A DNA stretch of 64,000 nucleotides from NCBI GenBank assembly GCA_013127575.1, contig CP053418.1, positions 3,038,001 to 3,102,000 of the forward strand. Reading direction: 5' to 3'. The stretch comes from Ramlibacter terrae (lineage in GTDB: Bacteria > Pseudomonadota > Gammaproteobacteria > Burkholderiales > Burkholderiaceae_C). Shown here piece after piece: positions 62,227 to 64,000 of the stretch. How positions within the stretch are numbered: the stretch's first letter is position 1; each line of letters starts with the position of its first letter. Made by a program: the position numbers and the translations under genes. The notes under the pieces were generated by a model. It was not told where the DNA came from. It saw only the letters and a list, made by a program, of their open reading frames with translations, and did no database searches.

Positions 62227-63165
62227 ATGCTGCACCCCGGGCCCAGGCCCTGCTGCAACTGATCGCGCAACGCGGGCTGCCCCCGGTGCACACCCAGACG
62301 CCGGCGCAGGCCCGCGCCTTCTACCCGGAGCGCAAGGCCCTGACGCAGCCGCCGGCGCCGGAGGTCGGCGCGGTCCGCAACCCGGAGGCGCGCGGACCCG
62401 ACGGTCCCATCCCCTGCGCAGCTACCGTCCGCTGCACGCCGATGCCGCGACCGCCCTGCCCGTGCTCGTCTACTTCCACGGCGGCGGCTGGGTGATCGGC
62501 GACCGGAGACGCACGACGTGCTGTGCCGCGAGCTCGCCAACCACTCCGGCTGCGCCGTGATCGCGGTGGACTACCGCCTCGCGCCGGAGCACCGCTTTCC
62601 GGCGGCGGCGGACGACGCCATCGCCGCCACGCGCTGGATCCATGCGAACGCCTCCGCGCTGAAGATCGATCCGCTGCGCATCGCCGTGGGCGGCGACAGC
62701 GCCGGCGGCAACCTCGCGGCGGTCGTGGCGCTCGCGGCGCGCGACGCCGGCGACCTGCCGCTTGCTTTCCAGCTCTTGATCTATCCCGCCACGGACCAGC
62801 GCCGCACGGCCGCTTCGCACACCAGCAATGGCGAGGGCTACCTGCTCACGCGCGATTCGATCGACTACTACCACGACCAGTATCTCGGCGACACGGCGCA
62901 CGACCTCGACTGGCGCGCCTCGCCGCTGCTGCACGCCAGCCATGCCGGCCTGCCGCCCGCCTTCGTGCTGACGGCGGGCTACGACCCGCTGCGCGACGAA
63001 GGCCTGCAGTACGCGCAGAAGCTGACCGAGGGCGGCAGCTTCGCCGCGCTGGTCAACTTCGAGCGGCAGGTGCACGGCTTCATCCTCATGGGCAAGGTCA
63101 TCGACGAGGCCAACGTGGCGGTGCAGCTTTGCGCGGCGCAGCTGCGCACTGTGCTGCAGCCCTAG
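62227..63165 (+). CDS. Alpha/beta hydrolase fold-3 (HSL-family esterase/lipase)
   Basis: About 314 residues. [23 protein letters not shown] (HGGG oxyanion hole), [31 protein letters not shown] (nucleophile Ser in GDSAG), YDPLRDEG and the His in QVHGFILMG. Shifts near 62245, 62411 and 62505, and an in-frame CCTGG-to-CCCGG change near 62393 (NPEARG for NLEARG). Short-chain esterase activity is likely; native substrate unknown. Confidence 0.9.
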
Positions 63166-63169
63166 GGCG

Positions 63170-63475
63170 TCAAAGCCCCATCCACCGGCAGGCCGCCACG
63201 GCCGCCGCACCCAGCAGCGCGGCGACGACGTCGTTGCCCACCAGCTTCATCGCCACGCCGACGACCGCCAGGCCGACCAGTTCCGGCACCTTCCCGCTGA
63301 CGGCGGACGGCAGCACGATGCCGATCATCACGCCGAGCGGGATCGCCTTGAGCGCCGCCTGCACCCGGTCGGTGATCGGCACCCACGCCATCAGGAAGTA
63401 GCCGGCCACGCGGCAGGCGTACGAAGCCGCCGCCATCGCGGCGATGGCCGCCAGGAAGTGCAGGTCAACGGGCAC
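63170..63475 (-). CDS. azlD: AzlD-type branched-chain amino-acid export subunit
   Basis: 101 residues, no frameshift. Four hydrophobic segments (FLAAIAAMAAASYACRVAGYFLMAW, ALKAIPLGVMIGIVLPSAV, LVGLAVVGVAMKLVG, VVAALLGAAAVAACRW) as in AzlD/YgaH. It is the small partner of AzlC in branched-chain amino-acid or azaleucine export. GTG start at 63475 overlaps azlC by 11 bases. Confidence 0.9.
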   Translation of the reverse strand: MPVDLHFLAAIAAMAAASYACRVAGYFLMAWVPITDRVQAALKAIPLGVMIGIVLPSAVSGKVPELVGLAVVGVAMKLVGNDVVAALLGAAAVAACRWMGL

Positions 63476-64000
63476 GTGCGCCTCCCATCAGTCCGGCGGC
63501 CAGGCCGGCGCCGACGATCGTCCATCCCGGCAGCCAGCGGTACAGCGCCAGTCCGGCGAGGATGGCTGCGGCCGCGGGCCAGAGGTCGCCGCGTCCGCGA
63601 AACACGGTGACGCCGATGGCCGCGGCGAAGGCGACGAGCATGAAGTCCAGCCCGAGCGACTGCGGGTTGGGCACGCTCCCGCCCAGCAGGTGCCCGGCCG
63701 TGGTGCCCACGAACCACGGCAGCGCGGTGGCCAGGCCCGACCCGAACAGGAACCCCGCATCGCGGTAGCCCGCGTGGTACTCGCGCATGGCCAGCGCCCA
63801 GTTGCCGTCGCCCGGGAAGAACAGCGTGCCCAGCGCACGGCCGCGCGTCGCGCCCGCGAGCCACGGCTGCACCGAGGCGCTGTACAGCACGTAGCGCGCG
63901 TTGATCAGGAGCACGGTGATCACCAGCGGCGCGATCAGCGGTGCGGCCGTCCAGCCTTGCAGCGCCGCGAGCTGCGCGCTCCCCGAATAGACCAGCACGC
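63465..64000 (-). CDS. azlC: AzlC-type branched-chain amino-acid permease (5' end cut by window edge)
   Basis: C-terminal ~178 residues of an AzlC protein: VLVYSGSAQLAAL (family GSAQ motif), LVITVLLINARYVLYSASVQPWL, FFPGDGNWALAMREY, GFLFGSGLATALPWFVGTTAGHLLG and FMLVAFAAAIGVTVF. The start lies to the right of base 64000. Together with AzlD it exports branched-chain amino acids or analogues. Confidence 0.92.
   Translation of the reverse strand, partial: VLVYSGSAQLAALQGWTAAPLIAPLVITVLLINARYVLYSASVQPWLAGATRGRALGTLFFPGDGNWALAMREYHAGYRDAGFLFGSGLATALPWFVGTTAGHLLGGSVPNPQSLGLDFMLVAFAAAIGVTVFRGRGDLWPAAAAILAGLALYRWLPGWTIVGAGLAAGLMGGARAR

Overview
The window is high-GC, densely coded bacterial DNA. The gene repertoire points to a betaproteobacterium of the order Burkholderiales, most likely a Comamonadaceae member: a phaC-phaA-phaB polyhydroxybutyrate cluster plus intracellular depolymerase, a Bug-type tricarboxylate-transporter binding protein, a propionyl-CoA/methylmalonyl-CoA operon, a KorABC-type 2-oxoacid oxidoreductase, and IscR and UvrB typical of the group. 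The family assignment is inference from protein families; no rRNA or tRNA gene is present to fix it.

Almost every long gene is interrupted by one- or two-base frameshifts. Nearly all of them lie on CCWGG pentamers (CCAGG or CCTGG read as CCGG, CAGG, CCAG, CTGG, CCG or occasionally CCCCGG). This looks like a systematic sequencing or consensus error, probably caused by a Dcm-like methylated base, and not gene decay. Genes are therefore given as single reconstructed reading frames spanning the shifts, with the shift positions noted.

Layout, left to right. 1-4 kb: iscR (running off the left edge) with an IscR type-1 operator, uvrB, an aromatic/aspartate aminotransferase. 4-7 kb: extradiol dioxygenase, phaZ, a solo RsxB-like ferredoxin. 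7-12.3 kb: a leftward kor operon with a CBS-domain protein. 12.4-34 kb: one leftward, translationally coupled seven-gene operon. It encodes a GAF-HlyD fusion, a PqqD-M50-HlyD fusion membrane protein, a shortened SecA paralogue, a secreted HlyD-like adaptor, a ~3,600-residue LEPR-XLL surface protein with beta-propeller and tandem cadherin-like repeats and a C-terminal membrane anchor, a hybrid histidine kinase with HPt, and a response regulator with degenerate GGDEF/EAL domains. This is the most unusual part of the window and looks like a dedicated export and control system for a giant adhesin. 34-41.5 kb: propionyl-CoA carboxylase, epimerase-like VOC protein, MeaB and methylmalonyl-CoA mutase. 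41.5-48.5 kb: GntR and IclR regulators, a Bug binding protein, a TauD/TfdA dioxygenase, a second hybrid kinase and a type-B carboxylesterase. 48.5-54.5 kb: a CoA-ester aromatic degradation operon (2-aminobenzoyl-CoA or salicylyl-CoA monooxygenase/reductase, enoyl-CoA hydratase, two acyl-CoA dehydrogenases, RidA). 54.6-60.5 kb: dusA, a SpoIIAA-like protein, a small unknown protein and phaB-phaA-phaC. 60.5-64 kb: a small membrane protein, a YfiH-type laccase-domain protein, maleylacetoacetate isomerase, an HSL-family hydrolase and azlDC (azlC cut by the right edge).

Short dispersed inverted repeats punctuate several gene ends, and a shared palindrome in front of phaZ and phaC suggests joint PHB regulation. 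No CRISPR array, insertion sequence, prophage or tRNA was seen, and no stretch above 300 bases lacks a gene.
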